Counted from the stretch's first letter, positions 16,972 through 27,398 are shown. The stretch: 64,000 nt of DNA from Dyadobacter diqingensis (GCF_024220585.1 NZ_JAMXKF010000010.1:186359-250358), one strand, 5' to 3'. Program-made: numbers and translations. The notes: generated from the letters alone by a model not told the origin.

Positions 16972-18111
16972 TCAATGTCCTTCGTTGAAGAAAATGGCCA
17001 GCCCGTCTTTCCCGGCCACGATGATATCTTTCTTCCCCGAATTTCGTAAATCTGCCACGGAAAAATAGATTCCTGCGCCTTTTCCCTCACCATAAGGGCC
17101 GTAACTGATAAAGTTTTTGGTGAACGATTCGCCATTCCATTTGAAATAATACAGCCCTACCGGATCAAATTCGCCCGGATCATTGCCGTTATGCGCCCGA
17201 AAACGCTTTCCGGTAATGAGTTCATTTTCACCATCGTTATCGATATCCACCCAGGCCATTGTGTGGTACTGCGACTGAAAAGGATCAATTGGATGTTTCA
17301 CAAAGGTGATCGTTTTGCCATTCCGTTTTTGTTCGTACCAGTCAAGTCCGTAGGTATGGCCCTGTCCGACGATGATATCATTCAGCCCATCCTTGTTCAC
17401 ATCTGTTACAATGATGGGAACACCTGCATCGCCCAGTTTGAAAGCGGCATGGTGTGTCCAAGGTTTGTTTTTCCGATCCTCGGGAGCTTCAAGCCAGCCA
17501 TCCGCCACAATGAAATCACCCCGTCCGTCTCCGTTGATATCGCCGAAACCCAGACCATGACCATGGGTGTCAGCCACCTTTGTGGGTGCGAATTTTCCCG
17601 TTGATTTTTTATTTTGATCGAGTATCAGGGTGTAGTAAACTAAAGGCTGCTTGGGCGTATTCGGTACAATTTCGTCAATGCCGTCTCCATCTACATCCCA
17701 GGCACGCGTTGTTTCTATATTTCCGGTTTCGAATATTTCGTGTTCGGTCCATTCGCCGTTTGTTCCTGGATTTTCGCGCCAAAGTAGTTTTTTGTTAAAC
17801 CAGCCGCCGGTAATGTAATCCATTTTTCCGTCTCCGTTCACGTCAAAAGGAACGGTTGAGAAATCGTCAAAATATTCACTGACTCTTTTTATCTGCCCGA
17901 TTAAATGTCTTTTTTGATACAAAGGGCCTTCATACCAGTAGCTGCCGGATACGATATCCGGAACTCTGTCGCCGTTTACGTCAAAAACCCCCACAGATTC
18001 GGCGCTTTCCGAGGAGATCATTTGTTTTCTGAACGTGAGTTGTTTTAAAGCCTGCGCGCAAACTGCCTGTGTAAAACCTAATCCGAAAAATAATAGAACG
18101 TATTTTTTCAT
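16972..18111 (-). CDS. Secreted FG-GAP/VCBS repeat beta-propeller protein
   Basis: A 379-residue exported protein (signal peptide ending AVCAQ) built of FG-GAP-type propeller blades. Each blade carries a calcium-loop pattern such as DVNGDRVPDI, DVNGDGKMDY, DVDGDGIDEI, DINGDGRGDF and DVNKDGLNDI. Conserved WYEG/WYEQ segments occur in each repeat. Such proteins bind calcium and often sit beside polysaccharide-degrading genes; a carbohydrate-binding or lyase-associated role is possible but not shown. It is convergent with the GH9 gene. Confidence 0.85.
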   Translation of the reverse strand: MKKYVLLFFGLGFTQAVCAQALKQLTFRKQMISSESAESVGVFDVNGDRVPDIVSGSYWYEGPLYQKRHLIGQIKRVSEYFDDFSTVPFDVNGDGKMDYITGGWFNKKLLWRENPGTNGEWTEHEIFETGNIETTRAWDVDGDGIDEIVPNTPKQPLVYYTLILDQNKKSTGKFAPTKVADTHGHGLGFGDINGDGRGDFIVADGWLEAPEDRKNKPWTHHAAFKLGDAGVPIIVTDVNKDGLNDIIVGQGHTYGLDWYEQKRNGKTITFVKHPIDPFQSQYHTMAWVDIDNDGENELITGKRFRAHNGNDPGEFDPVGLYYFKWNGESFTKNFISYGPYGEGKGAGIYFSVADLRNSGKKDIIVAGKDGLAIFFNEGH

Positions 18112-18198
18112 CGTACTTAATCAATTCGTTTTTATGTTATCTGTAAAAGCGGATTTTTTACATAAATACTTGGAAGAATTCATGTTGGTGCGTTAAGG

Positions 18199-18231
18199 CC
18201 CGTCGGACGGCTTTTTCGGCCGCCCGACGGG
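18199..18231. other. GC-rich hairpin without T-run
   Basis: CCCGTCGG-a-CGGC (18199-18211) pairs with GCCG-c-CCGACGGG (18219-18231), with one mismatch. It is far more GC-rich than its surroundings. No T-run follows on either strand, so it is not a standard intrinsic terminator, although it lies just past the end of the minus-strand gene at 18281. Confidence 0.45.
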
Positions 18232-18280
18232 TAAATAAAACGCCGGGGAAAAGAATAAGCAGCAGCTATTGCGATCAGTG

Positions 18281-18985
18281 TTAAAGCGACCGACAAAATT
18301 CAAGAACCTTAATCAGATCCTTTTCAACAAGGAAGTTAATCTGATTTTCCCTCAGGAAATTGTTTAGCGTTCTTTTATGATCGGGATAAATTTTTAGCAA
18401 ACTGACCCGGTTGGCAAAATTGGGTCTCAGGTTTTGGTCAATTAAAAAGTAATCCGACTTTTTCCGGAGTATCAGTTTATCATCAGATTTGAGCGCCTGC
18501 ATTTCTCCGTTTCGGTTTGTGAAATGCGTGTAACTGGAAACCGCCGAAGTGGAGGAGTATTCGTCATAACCGGCATGTTTTTCATTGCCCATAAACAGCA
18601 GTTTCTGTTTACGTCCCAGTATCACTTTGCCATATTCTCCTATGTTCTGGATATGCCCCTGTTTTTTCTCAAAGTAAAAAACGTCTTTATCGATGACAAT
18701 TTTACTGATATATTCATTGTCGTTTAACAGCAGCGTATCGTTGTTGGGATTGATAAACTGGATCTCACTATGAAAAAAGCTGTAATTCATTCTGGCCGCG
18801 GAAACTTTCCCGTTTCTGAAATACACTTTTCCATCCTGAAAGCCATCATAAAGATACCGGTCCCTGACTGTGATGACGGTTCTGATGTCGCCGCCGTTTT
18901 TTACTCTGAAAACAGGATTGTTGATTTGCGCTGACGTGTAAAGCGGCGCGACAAAAAATAGAAAAATTACGAAGAGGTTTTTCAT
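18281..18985 (-). CDS. Exported protein of unknown function
   Basis: A 234-residue protein with a clear signal peptide (MKNLFVIFLFFVAPLYTSAQ). The body is rich in beta-prone, Asn/Lys/Tyr-containing stretches such as DRYLYDGFQDGKVYFRNGKV and has two late helices with many basic residues. No recognised domain or catalytic motif was seen. It lies between the FG-GAP gene and an AT-rich region, and no operon partner is convincing. Probably periplasmic. Confidence 0.7.
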   Translation of the reverse strand: MKNLFVIFLFFVAPLYTSAQINNPVFRVKNGGDIRTVITVRDRYLYDGFQDGKVYFRNGKVSAARMNYSFFHSEIQFINPNNDTLLLNDNEYISKIVIDKDVFYFEKKQGHIQNIGEYGKVILGRKQKLLFMGNEKHAGYDEYSSTSAVSSYTHFTNRNGEMQALKSDDKLILRKKSDYFLIDQNLRPNFANRVSLLKIYPDHKRTLNNFLRENQINFLVEKDLIKVLEFCRSL

Positions 18986-19456
18986 GATTTTGTTAGGAGA
19001 AATTATTTTATTTCACAGCGACTAAAAATACAATATTTTAAACAAAAAGTTAAAATAAATATTATGAAATCAACAACAGGTACTTTGTCGGATTTCTTAG
19101 ATTTAAATCGAATTTGAAAGTTTAACGTGGTATGAATGTGGTGATTGGGATAATGTATTTTTTGTAAATATTCCAATAATGTAAGTTTTTTGTGTTTTCT
19201 ACTGACGATTACTGCGTACGACATGGAAATAAGATTTATTGAATCTTTTAGTCCGATTTTGGTAGTTTTTGTTGTGTTTTTCTACAAATGTTGTAGTAGT
19301 TAAATATTGGTTATATGCGAATATTGCAGGCTGTATTTTTAAATTATTCTATGACAATAAAATTTCTTTTCTACCTGTTTTCTCATACTGAATAGAGACT
19401 TTTGCATCGTATAAAAAGGAGATGTCATACACCATCTCAGATGTAAAAATTCAAAT
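18986..19456. other. AT-rich intergenic region
   Basis: About 470 bp, visibly richer in A and T than its flanks, between divergent genes. CTACAA-ATG-TTGTAG at 19282-19296 is a perfect 6-bp inverted repeat. TAGTTTTTG at 19263-19271 resembles a -7 element for the cargo-protein gene. No convincing ORF: the longest frames are low-complexity and lack family resemblance. Confidence 0.5.
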
Positions 19457-22369
19457 ATGTACAAACTATCTACTTCATTAATTTTCGTTCTTTCAGTTCT
19501 TCTTTTTTCAGGTGCAGCATTTGAAACTTTGGGTGAAGGTACAAAACAGGTATCTCCCAATTCAGGTACAATTTCCGCACTGGTTCTAATGCCCGACCGC
19601 CTTACAGGTTCTTACAAAGGTGCCGCGGATGACAACCGGATCCGTTTCAATATCGCAAATCTTAATGAAAATCTATATTATGGATTTAAGTGGGAAGAGT
19701 ACGGTTCGGCCACGGCGGTGGGAACCAATATGTACATGCGCATTTATAACCCGGATGGATCACAGGCCGGGAGTCCGGTTAAACTTTCCAATAGCGGGGA
19801 CGGGTATATTTCCAATTATTCAAATGCTGTAAACGGTCCGAATATTGGCGGCGTAACAACCGGCTATTCGCCCAAAATATTTACACCCACTTCCGTCGGC
19901 GAGCACTTTATCGAAATTTACCGGAGCAGTGACAATGGCGTTTCGCAGGTAAAAGACTCGGGCGACAATAAGTCAAGAAGCAAGTCGCCGTTTTTCGATT
20001 TGACCGTTTCAACTGCCACAGGAACAAAAAAAGACGGACGTATTTTTTGTAAAAAATGGGGCTTTGTGGCCGTGAATCGCGACTCAGAACCGGATGCTAC
20101 GGCATCAGCAGCACCAACCATTTACTCTTATTCGACCGACGAGACGATTCTGAAAGTTACTTTTCAGGATGGTTTTAAGCCGATTGCTTACGATATCGCT
20201 TTAAATGATTATGGTTCGGCCAATAGTGGAAACTGGCTCGTGGATCGTAAATCGATCAACTCGGCAGATTCTCCTGCACTTGTTGGTGGTTATAAATTAT
20301 TTTTGAACAGTCCTGACCGTGCGCTTTATCCGGTGACGCCCATTACCGATGCGGCGCAATTTGCATCGGTTCCCGTGACTGGCTGTGGCGGAGGTTATTC
20401 CTTACATTTTGTGATGCCGGCTGCGGGTGATGCACGTTTGTTGCTGGATGTTAACGGCCGGCCTGGTTTTGATGAAGGCACAACGGACAGGATTATCGAA
20501 GTCCCCAATGCCAAAGCAGGAAATAACACCATTGCGTGGGACGGTAAAGATGGGCTTGGAAACATTGTACCGTCAGGTACGGCGATGTCGATCAGTGCGG
20601 TGTATCAGCGTGGACGTTTCAATATTCCAATTTATGATGCAGAAATCAATGCAAACGGATTTAACATTGAAACGATAGCACCAATCAGTCTTCCAAACAA
20701 TAAACTTTACTGGGATGACAGCGCTTTGCGGAATGTAGGTTCGGGATCATGCGGCGACAATACTGCTCAGAACAACTACACCGGAGCGGGAATTAACAGA
20801 ACACTTTTAGGCTCGGTTTCACCAACCCATGCGTGGAGCGGAAACGGAAATCCGAATCTTACCTTGCCGGCGCCAACGGTTAATAACAATGACAACGGTA
20901 AATTCCAGTGCGACGATTTTGGTAATGTGCGGGTGATCAATTCCTGGGGCTGGGCACTTCAGTCACAATCCAGTGCTACCACGCTTACTTTCGGTTGTTT
21001 TACATTGAGCGGAAATGTTTTTCATGATGCCAATGGTTTGAAAGATAATCTGGTTAACCAGACAGAAGCCGGTTCAGGTACCAATATTTCAGGTTCATTA
21101 CATGCCGTGTTGGTTGGAAAAGATGGAAAAGTAGTGGCCTCGGTACCCGTTAAGGCCGACGGTTTTTATCAATTCGACAATATTATCGGTTATACCTTCG
21201 ATGTGATCATCAGTACAACGGCCGGTGTTGCGGGCGAAAATGCACCGAATCCGTCTTTGCCGTCAGGTTGGATGAATACGGGAGAGCAATCGGGTGTTGT
21301 TGCGGGTACGGATGTTGACGCGGTTACCGATGGAAAAATTACGGTTACTGTAACGGGAAACACTACCAATATCAATTTTGGGATAGAACAGCCACCGGTG
21401 GCTGACACGAAAACTTATTTTGCGCCCAATCAGGCTTTCACAGCAAATCCGGCAGGTTTTCCTTCTGAGTCGGGGTATATGGCGGTTCCTGCTTCGAGTA
21501 CTTATCTGGATGGCGGATATCCAACAAAAGGCTCACTTTCAGGCAGCGATGCCGAGGATTGTGCGAAAGCCGGAAGCTGTAATGCCTCGAAGTCGTTCGT
21601 GATTGAAACAATCAACGCCAATACCAAACTGTATTACAACTTTGGTTCGGGGCCGGTAGAAGTAAAGGCAGGCACGCCGATCAACAATTTCAATGTAAAC
21701 AATCTGGTTATATATGGCCAGAACGGATCCGGAAACAGTGCGAATCCATTTGGTTTTACGTATACCTTAACAGATGCTGCCGGAGTAAAAAGTCAGCCGG
21801 TTAATTACATGATCACTACCAACGCGCCACTACCCGTTACCCTGATTTCATTTGAAGTCAAAACGGCAGAAAAAGCGGCGAACCTTTACTGGGTAACCAG
21901 CACGGAAACGAATAGTGATCGTTTCGAAGTGCAGAGACGCATCAAGTCGACGGATTGGGAAACGATTGGAAATGTAGATGCCAAAGGTGAAAGCGCCGTT
22001 AAGCAGACCTACGACTTTACGGATAAAGAGCCAAAAGCGGGTGAAAATCTTTACCGTCTTAAAATGATAGACCGCGATGGTACCTTCGCTTACAGCCGGA
22101 TCAGCAGTGCTACCTTTGAGCAGGGACAAGGTCTTGAAACCTATATTTATCCAAATCCGGTAAGTGAGCAGCTTTATTTGAAAACCGCCGATTGGAGCCT
22201 GGTGCGTACGGTAAGCATTTTTGATACGGCCGGAAAAACAGTTTACAGTTCGGGTGAAAAACTATCAGAAGTAGTGGATGTAAAAAATCTGCAACCGGGC
22301 ATGTATCTGGTACGTGTCACCCAAAAGGATGGGACTACAACGGTTCACAAAGTGATCAGGATTAAATAG
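19457..22369 (+). CDS. Large surface/secreted protein with type IX secretion C-terminal domain
   Basis: A 970-residue protein with a signal peptide (MYKLSTSLIFVLSVLLFSGA). The middle carries an SdrD-B/Cna-B-like fold (CFTLSGNVFHDANGLKDNLV) and FlgD-like Ig segments (WDGKDGLGNIVPSGT). The C-terminal about 75 residues form a type A T9SS sorting domain: YPNPVSEQLYL, ISIFDTAGK-like core and LQPGMYLVRV. T9SS exports such proteins and attaches or releases them at the surface, so this is a likely adhesin or matrix protein. A strong terminator follows. The next locus is a SusCD system, but nothing ties the two functionally. Confidence 0.85.
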   Translation: MYKLSTSLIFVLSVLLFSGAAFETLGEGTKQVSPNSGTISALVLMPDRLTGSYKGAADDNRIRFNIANLNENLYYGFKWEEYGSATAVGTNMYMRIYNPDGSQAGSPVKLSNSGDGYISNYSNAVNGPNIGGVTTGYSPKIFTPTSVGEHFIEIYRSSDNGVSQVKDSGDNKSRSKSPFFDLTVSTATGTKKDGRIFCKKWGFVAVNRDSEPDATASAAPTIYSYSTDETILKVTFQDGFKPIAYDIALNDYGSANSGNWLVDRKSINSADSPALVGGYKLFLNSPDRALYPVTPITDAAQFASVPVTGCGGGYSLHFVMPAAGDARLLLDVNGRPGFDEGTTDRIIEVPNAKAGNNTIAWDGKDGLGNIVPSGTAMSISAVYQRGRFNIPIYDAEINANGFNIETIAPISLPNNKLYWDDSALRNVGSGSCGDNTAQNNYTGAGINRTLLGSVSPTHAWSGNGNPNLTLPAPTVNNNDNGKFQCDDFGNVRVINSWGWALQSQSSATTLTFGCFTLSGNVFHDANGLKDNLVNQTEAGSGTNISGSLHAVLVGKDGKVVASVPVKADGFYQFDNIIGYTFDVIISTTAGVAGENAPNPSLPSGWMNTGEQSGVVAGTDVDAVTDGKITVTVTGNTTNINFGIEQPPVADTKTYFAPNQAFTANPAGFPSESGYMAVPASSTYLDGGYPTKGSLSGSDAEDCAKAGSCNASKSFVIETINANTKLYYNFGSGPVEVKAGTPINNFNVNNLVIYGQNGSGNSANPFGFTYTLTDAAGVKSQPVNYMITTNAPLPVTLISFEVKTAEKAANLYWVTSTETNSDRFEVQRRIKSTDWETIGNVDAKGESAVKQTYDFTDKEPKAGENLYRLKMIDRDGTFAYSRISSATFEQGQGLETYIYPNPVSEQLYLKTADWSLVRTVSIFDTAGKTVYSSGEKLSEVVDVKNLQPGMYLVRVTQKDGTTTVHKVIRIK

Positions 22370-22393
22370 AGTAAAGTTTCAATAAGTTATCAG

Positions 22394-22426
22394 GCAGCTT
22401 TCCGGTGTACGGAAAGCTGCTTTTTT
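22394..22426 (+). terminator. Intrinsic terminator of the T9SS cargo gene
   Basis: GCAGCTTTCCG (22394-22404) pairs perfectly with CGGAAAGCTGC (22410-22420) and six T residues follow. It ends the transcript about 25 bp after the stop codon. Confidence 0.9.
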
Positions 22427-22822
22427 GTTTGTTTTACAACAAAACCATGAACTTTTCCTGAAATTTAATAAACATCTGTATACAAATTTGGATTGTTAGG
22501 TTTAAATAGCTTTACTTTGTCTATATAATTAATAGGTTATGTAGCTTTATTGCATATGCCTGAGAATATTTGACAAGATTATACTAAGCCCGGATATGTT
22601 ATTAAGTAGTAATAAATCAGTTTCTTCATTTGTACATCGGACTCCGAAAAGTCATATTTTCGGTGATTCCTGCTCTGCTATCCCGTGTTTGGCGTGCTGT
22701 TAACCCAGGACGATCATTACCAACCAAGAACACTTCACTTCATGCGATCGGCTTCATCATCAACAGGTGTGTCATTTCTATTTGCTTAATTAATCTATAT
22801 TATCTATAATTTCAATATACTA
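22427..22822 (+). other. Promoter and long leader region of the SusCD-sulfatase locus
   Basis: No gene is seen in these about 400 bp. They contain a promoter candidate (22487-22519) and then about 300 nt of presumed untranslated leader. The leader holds a 7-bp hairpin, CCGAAAA/TTTTCGG, at 22644-22663. Long leaders before susC genes are common in Bacteroidota and can host antisense or translational control; none is demonstrated here. Confidence 0.45.
22487..22519 (+). promoter_or_regulatory. Candidate promoter of the SusCD-sulfatase locus
   Basis: TTTG at 22487-22490 is followed after 22 nt by TACTTTG (22513-22519), one base short of the TAnnTTTG consensus. It fits no other gene and precedes susC by about 300 bp. 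Confidence 0.4.
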
Positions 22823-25800
22823 ATGTCGAAAATAGTTTTACAACGACTCAGAGGAGTGGCTTTTTATTTGCCTGTCCTTTTATTGGTACTGCATAGCCTG
22901 CATGGTTATGGCCAATCGGTGACTTTAAGCGGTTTGGTAAAATCGCAGGGAGAGCAGTCGGCCATTCCCGGAATCAATATTCTGGTGAAGAATTCACTCA
23001 CAGGAACGGCTACCGACGCACAGGGCAAGTACACGATTAGTGCGGCACCGGATGCAATTCTGGTTTTTTCAGGAATTGGTTTTCTTACACAGGAAGTTTC
23101 CGTCAACAACCGCAGTGTGATCAACGTGACGTTGCAGGAAGATACCAAACAGCTTAATGAGCTGGTTGTGATCGGTTATGGCACGCAGAAAAAGAGTGAT
23201 CTGACAGGTTCGGTTTCTTCGATTTCAGAGGCGCAGTTTAAGAAAACGCCGGTTGTGTCGCTGGATAACGGTCTGCGTGGCAGAGCGGCCGGTGTGCAGG
23301 TAACCAGCACTTCGAACCAGCCCGGCGGGGCAACCAGTATCCGGATCCGCGGGAGCAATTCCGTCAATACGGGCAGTGAGCCGCTGTATGTGATCGATGG
23401 TTTCCCGATATTTAATGATAATGCCTCCACGGCAGGTGGGGCTACCGTGGGCCCGAAACTCAATGCGCTTTCGTTGATCAATCCCAATGATATTGTGTCG
23501 ATCGAAGTTTTAAAGGATGCTTCGGCCGCGGCGATCTATGGTGCACGGGGAGCAAATGGTGTGGTGTTGGTAACCACCAAAAAAGGGCAGGAGGGAAGAC
23601 TGAAAATTGACTTCAACGCATATTATGGTGTGCAGAAAGTTTCAAAAACACTTCCGCTTTTGAATGCAACAGAATATGCCCAGCTGGTAAACGATGCGAA
23701 CGGAAAGGTGATTTACACACCAGAACAAATTGCTTCTTTCGGCGTGGGAACGAACTGGCAGGACGAAATTTTCCGTTCAGCGCCTGTTCAGAATTATCAG
23801 GTATCGGCCTCGGGTGGTGATGCCAAAACAAAATATTCACTTTCGCTCAACTACTTTGATCAGGACGGGATAATTATCAATTCCAATTTCAAACGGTATT
23901 CGGCGCGTTTCAATTTTGAAAAGCAGGCGAATAGCAAACTGACTTTTGGTTCTAACTTAAGCGTGGCCAATACCAATGCGAACCAGGCGTTGAGCAGCAC
24001 TGGCGGAGGTGAAGGTACTCAGGGGGTGATTGTATCGGCCCTTGATTTTAACCCGATCCTGAAAATCAGGAATGCAGACGGCACTTATGTACTGGAAAGT
24101 GACAGGGGTATTCCGATTGGAAACCCGGTGGCAACGGCGCTTGAACTGACCAACAAGTCGGTAACCACGCGTTTTTTGGGGAATGTTTTTGCAAATTATA
24201 AAATCATCGACGGGCTGGAATTCAGAACAAGTATTGGTGCCGATATTACCGCGACCGGAGAAAAATATTATGCGCCGCGGACAATTCTTGCGGGATCAAG
24301 TGCGCAGGGTGTCGGTCGCGTATCAACGGCCAACGGAACTTCCTGGCTGAATGAAAACACGCTGACTTATTCAAAGGCTTTTGACAAACATGCCATCACA
24401 GCACTGGCCGGTTTTTCTGCTCAAAAATATACGAGGAATCTATTGACATCGGCGGCATCCGGGTTTGTCAACGATTTGCTGGGAGCGGATAACCTTGGTT
24501 CGGGCGCTATCATCAGCACGCCGGTGACGAATCTGGTGGACTGGAGTCTGTTATCTTACATTGGCCGGATCAATTACAGTTTCAATGACCGGTATTTGCT
24601 GACATTAACGGGCCGTGCGGACGGTTCTTCGAAATTTGGTAATAACAACAAGTATGGATTTTTCCCGTCCGGTTCGGTTGCCTGGAAATTGTCTGAGGAA
24701 GAATTTATCAAAAACATCAGCGCGATTGATGAGTTGAAATTGCGTTTGAGTTATGGTAAAATCGGTAATCAGGAAATTAACAGTTACCAGTCACTGGCTG
24801 GTTTGTCAGGAGCGAGTTACATCATTGGCGACAAAGTCGTGAAAGGCTTTTCTCCGGGTAATATCCCGAATCCGAACCTGAAATGGGAAACGACGACCCA
24901 GACTGATTTGGGGCTGGACATCGGTTTACTACGCAACCGTTTGAATCTGACTGTGGATGCATATTACAAGAAAACGACCGATATGTTGCTGAACATCAAC
25001 GTGCCGTGGTCGACAGGTTTCTCAACGGCTCTGCAAAATATCGGAAGTATTGAAAACAAAGGTTTGGAACTGGGTTTGCAGGCTGTGGTATTGAATAAGG
25101 ATCTGAAATGGAATATTAATTTCAACATTGCAGCCAATAAAAATAAAGTGCTGGATCTGGGTCCGGTGACGCAGATCTTGACGGGTGAGATCAACGGTTA
25201 CCTGAAAATCAATGATCCGGTGGTGATTATGCCGGGCCAGCCGCTGAACTCGTTCTACGGCTACGTCAGTGACGGGATTTTCCAGACCGGTGATAACATT
25301 GCAAACAGCGCGCAAAAAACGGCAGTGGCTGGTGACAGAAAATACAAGGATATCAATGGAGATGGCACGCTGGATGCAAAAGACAGACAGTTTATCGGCA
25401 ATGCACAGCCTAAATTCTTCGGCGGTTTTACCAACGATTTCAGCTACAAAGGATTCGATCTGAGCGCTTCGTTTAACTATGTTTATGGAAACAAAATCCT
25501 GAACAGCACGCGCGCAGACCTTGATCTGCCAACGGGACAAAAGAACAGTTCTGCCAGGGTAAAAGACCGCTGGACACCGACAAATCCAAGCAATTCTATT
25601 CCAAGGGCTACTCTGAACCGCGCGTTTCTGTTTTCTGACGCGCAGATCGAAGACGGCTCATTTTTGCGCCTGGGCTCACTTTCTCTGGGCTACAACCTGC
25701 CTGGCTCATGGCTGAGAAAATCAGGTATCAACAATGCCAAAGTGTATGTGTCCGGGCAGAACCTGTTTGTGATCACCAAATACACCGGTTTTGATCCTGA

Positions 25801-25900
25801 AACCAACCAGTCGGGACAAAATAATATCCTGCGTGGCATTGATTCGGATGCATATCCAAACTCACGCTCATTCCTGGTTGGTGTAAACCTTAGCTTTTAA
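22823..25900 (+). CDS. SusC/RagA family TonB-linked outer membrane protein
   Basis: A 1025-residue TonB-dependent transporter of SusC type. Order: signal peptide (to about residue 32, ending GYGQ), CarboxypepD_reg-like domain (VTLSGLVKSQGEQSAIPGIN), TonB box region NELVVIGYGTQKKSDLTGSV, plug domain (PGGATSIRIRGSNSVNTG; DASAAAIYGARGANGVVLV) and a 22-strand barrel to the C-terminal Phe (FLVGVNLSF). It has no N-terminal STN domain, in line with the absence of an adjacent sigma/anti-sigma pair. It pairs with the SusD 37 bp downstream to import oligosaccharides across the outer membrane. The sulfatase that follows suggests a sulfated glycan. Confidence 0.96.
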   Translation: MSKIVLQRLRGVAFYLPVLLLVLHSLHGYGQSVTLSGLVKSQGEQSAIPGINILVKNSLTGTATDAQGKYTISAAPDAILVFSGIGFLTQEVSVNNRSVINVTLQEDTKQLNELVVIGYGTQKKSDLTGSVSSISEAQFKKTPVVSLDNGLRGRAAGVQVTSTSNQPGGATSIRIRGSNSVNTGSEPLYVIDGFPIFNDNASTAGGATVGPKLNALSLINPNDIVSIEVLKDASAAAIYGARGANGVVLVTTKKGQEGRLKIDFNAYYGVQKVSKTLPLLNATEYAQLVNDANGKVIYTPEQIASFGVGTNWQDEIFRSAPVQNYQVSASGGDAKTKYSLSLNYFDQDGIIINSNFKRYSARFNFEKQANSKLTFGSNLSVANTNANQALSSTGGGEGTQGVIVSALDFNPILKIRNADGTYVLESDRGIPIGNPVATALELTNKSVTTRFLGNVFANYKIIDGLEFRTSIGADITATGEKYYAPRTILAGSSAQGVGRVSTANGTSWLNENTLTYSKAFDKHAITALAGFSAQKYTRNLLTSAASGFVNDLLGADNLGSGAIISTPVTNLVDWSLLSYIGRINYSFNDRYLLTLTGRADGSSKFGNNNKYGFFPSGSVAWKLSEEEFIKNISAIDELKLRLSYGKIGNQEINSYQSLAGLSGASYIIGDKVVKGFSPGNIPNPNLKWETTTQTDLGLDIGLLRNRLNLTVDAYYKKTTDMLLNINVPWSTGFSTALQNIGSIENKGLELGLQAVVLNKDLKWNINFNIAANKNKVLDLGPVTQILTGEINGYLKINDPVVIMPGQPLNSFYGYVSDGIFQTGDNIANSAQKTAVAGDRKYKDINGDGTLDAKDRQFIGNAQPKFFGGFTNDFSYKGFDLSASFNYVYGNKILNSTRADLDLPTGQKNSSARVKDRWTPTNPSNSIPRATLNRAFLFSDAQIEDGSFLRLGSLSLGYNLPGSWLRKSGINNAKVYVSGQNLFVITKYTGFDPETNQSGQNNILRGIDSDAYPNSRSFLVGVNLSF

Positions 25901-25937
25901 GCCTTAGCGCATCCATTATTTAATCAAAAACGATCCG

Positions 25938-27398
25938 ATGAAAAAGTTAATATATCTGTTTATTTTCCTGCTGGCGGCTACTTCGTGCAACGACTTTTTG
26001 CAGGAAGACCCCGCATCGCTGATGGTCGACAGCAATTTCTATAAAACCGAAGCGGATGCCGACGCGGCCCTTGTTGCGGTTTATGACGGTCTGAACGACC
26101 AGTCCAATATCTTTTACCGGGGCATTTATTTGCTGGCAGAACTCACGACTGACAATGCTGAATGTGGTCAGGGAGTTGCGAATGCAAATATTTTCGCCCT
26201 GAAAAATTTCACTTATGGCCCGGTTAACGACCGGATTTATCTGCTTTATACTTCCGTTTACAAAACCATTGCCAATGCTAATGTGGCCATCGATAAAATT
26301 CCGGCCATTCCGTTTGCGGATGCCAAGAAAAACCGGTTGCTGGGCGAAGCCAAATTTGTAAGAGCACTGTTGTATTTCAATATGGTCAGATTGTTTGGTG
26401 ATGTGCCGTTGGTTTTGAATCAGGTTACTTCTCTGGGCGATGTAAATGTGCCAAGAACCGAAACCGCGAAAGTATATGAGCAAATTATTTCGGATCTTGA
26501 GTTTGCAGAACAAAATCTGGATGCGACCAATTCTACGGCGAATGTGGGAAGAGCCACAAAAGCTTCTGCGACTGGCTTGCTTGCCAAGGTTTACCTGACA
26601 TTGAAAGATTATCCGAAGGCGAGAGATAAGGCAAAATCGGTTTTAGATAATGCACAATTTGGTCTGGTTGATAACTATTTTGACGTTTTCACTCCTCAAA
26701 ACAGATTTAACAAAGAGATTGTTTTTGCTATTCAGAACAAGGGAAACACCGGCGCAGCCAACGGTTTTGCGATGGCGCTTTTCCTGCCAAGATCTACCAT
26801 AGCACTTCCGGGCGGCGGTACTGTGGCCGGTAACAGTGCCGATGTTCCGACCGAGGAGTTTTACAAAAGTTTCAAAGTGGGAGATTTGCGCAAAGACCGT
26901 ACATTTTTCACCGAATACGATGCCGGTGGCGGAAAAGCAACTTTCCGTCCGCATTGGTATAAATTCTTCGATCCGTCCACGATAACCAATCTGGGTGAGG
27001 GGACTTTGAACTATCCGATCCTGCGTTATTCCGATCTTTTGCTGACTTATGCCGAAGCGCTGAATGAAATTGGTGGTCCTTCTGCCGAGGCTTTTGAAGC
27101 CATCAACAAGGTGCGCCGCCGTGCTTATGGCAAGCCGGTAGCAGCAGCCAACGCAACGACTGACTTGCAGGGATTGAGCAAAACGGCTTTACAGGATGCT
27201 ATTCTGGATGAACGCAGATGGGAGTTTGGTTTTGAAAATCACCGCTGGTTTGATCTGGTGCGTACCGGAAAGTTACTGAGTACGTTACAGGCGAAGGGCA
27301 ACACGGCCATCAAGGATTATCACGTTTTATTTCCACTGCCGCAACGGGAGCTGGATGTGAATAAAAGTCTGACTCAGAACAAAGGTTACACCAATTAA
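25938..27398 (+). CDS. RagB/SusD family nutrient-binding lipoprotein
   Basis: A 486-residue surface lipoprotein with a lipobox (LLAATSCNDFL, Cys at about residue 17). SusD-like features are the N-terminal helix pattern EADADAALVAVYDGL, the TPR-type helical core (EAKFVRALLYFNMVRLFGDV) and the C-terminal ERRWEFGFENHRWFDLVRTGK. SusD caps its SusC partner and delivers glycan. It follows susC by 37 bp and is followed by a 13-bp hairpin before the sulfatase, which may lower downstream expression. Confidence 0.96.
   Translation: MKKLIYLFIFLLAATSCNDFLQEDPASLMVDSNFYKTEADADAALVAVYDGLNDQSNIFYRGIYLLAELTTDNAECGQGVANANIFALKNFTYGPVNDRIYLLYTSVYKTIANANVAIDKIPAIPFADAKKNRLLGEAKFVRALLYFNMVRLFGDVPLVLNQVTSLGDVNVPRTETAKVYEQIISDLEFAEQNLDATNSTANVGRATKASATGLLAKVYLTLKDYPKARDKAKSVLDNAQFGLVDNYFDVFTPQNRFNKEIVFAIQNKGNTGAANGFAMALFLPRSTIALPGGGTVAGNSADVPTEEFYKSFKVGDLRKDRTFFTEYDAGGGKATFRPHWYKFFDPSTITNLGEGTLNYPILRYSDLLLTYAEALNEIGGPSAEAFEAINKVRRRAYGKPVAAANATTDLQGLSKTALQDAILDERRWEFGFENHRWFDLVRTGKLLSTLQAKGNTAIKDYHVLFPLPQRELDVNKSLTQNKGYTN

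Noticed and set aside
18199..18231. GC-rich hairpin as a classical terminator
   Set aside because: The stem is strong but there is no T-run on either side, so it is kept only as a structured element of unknown role.
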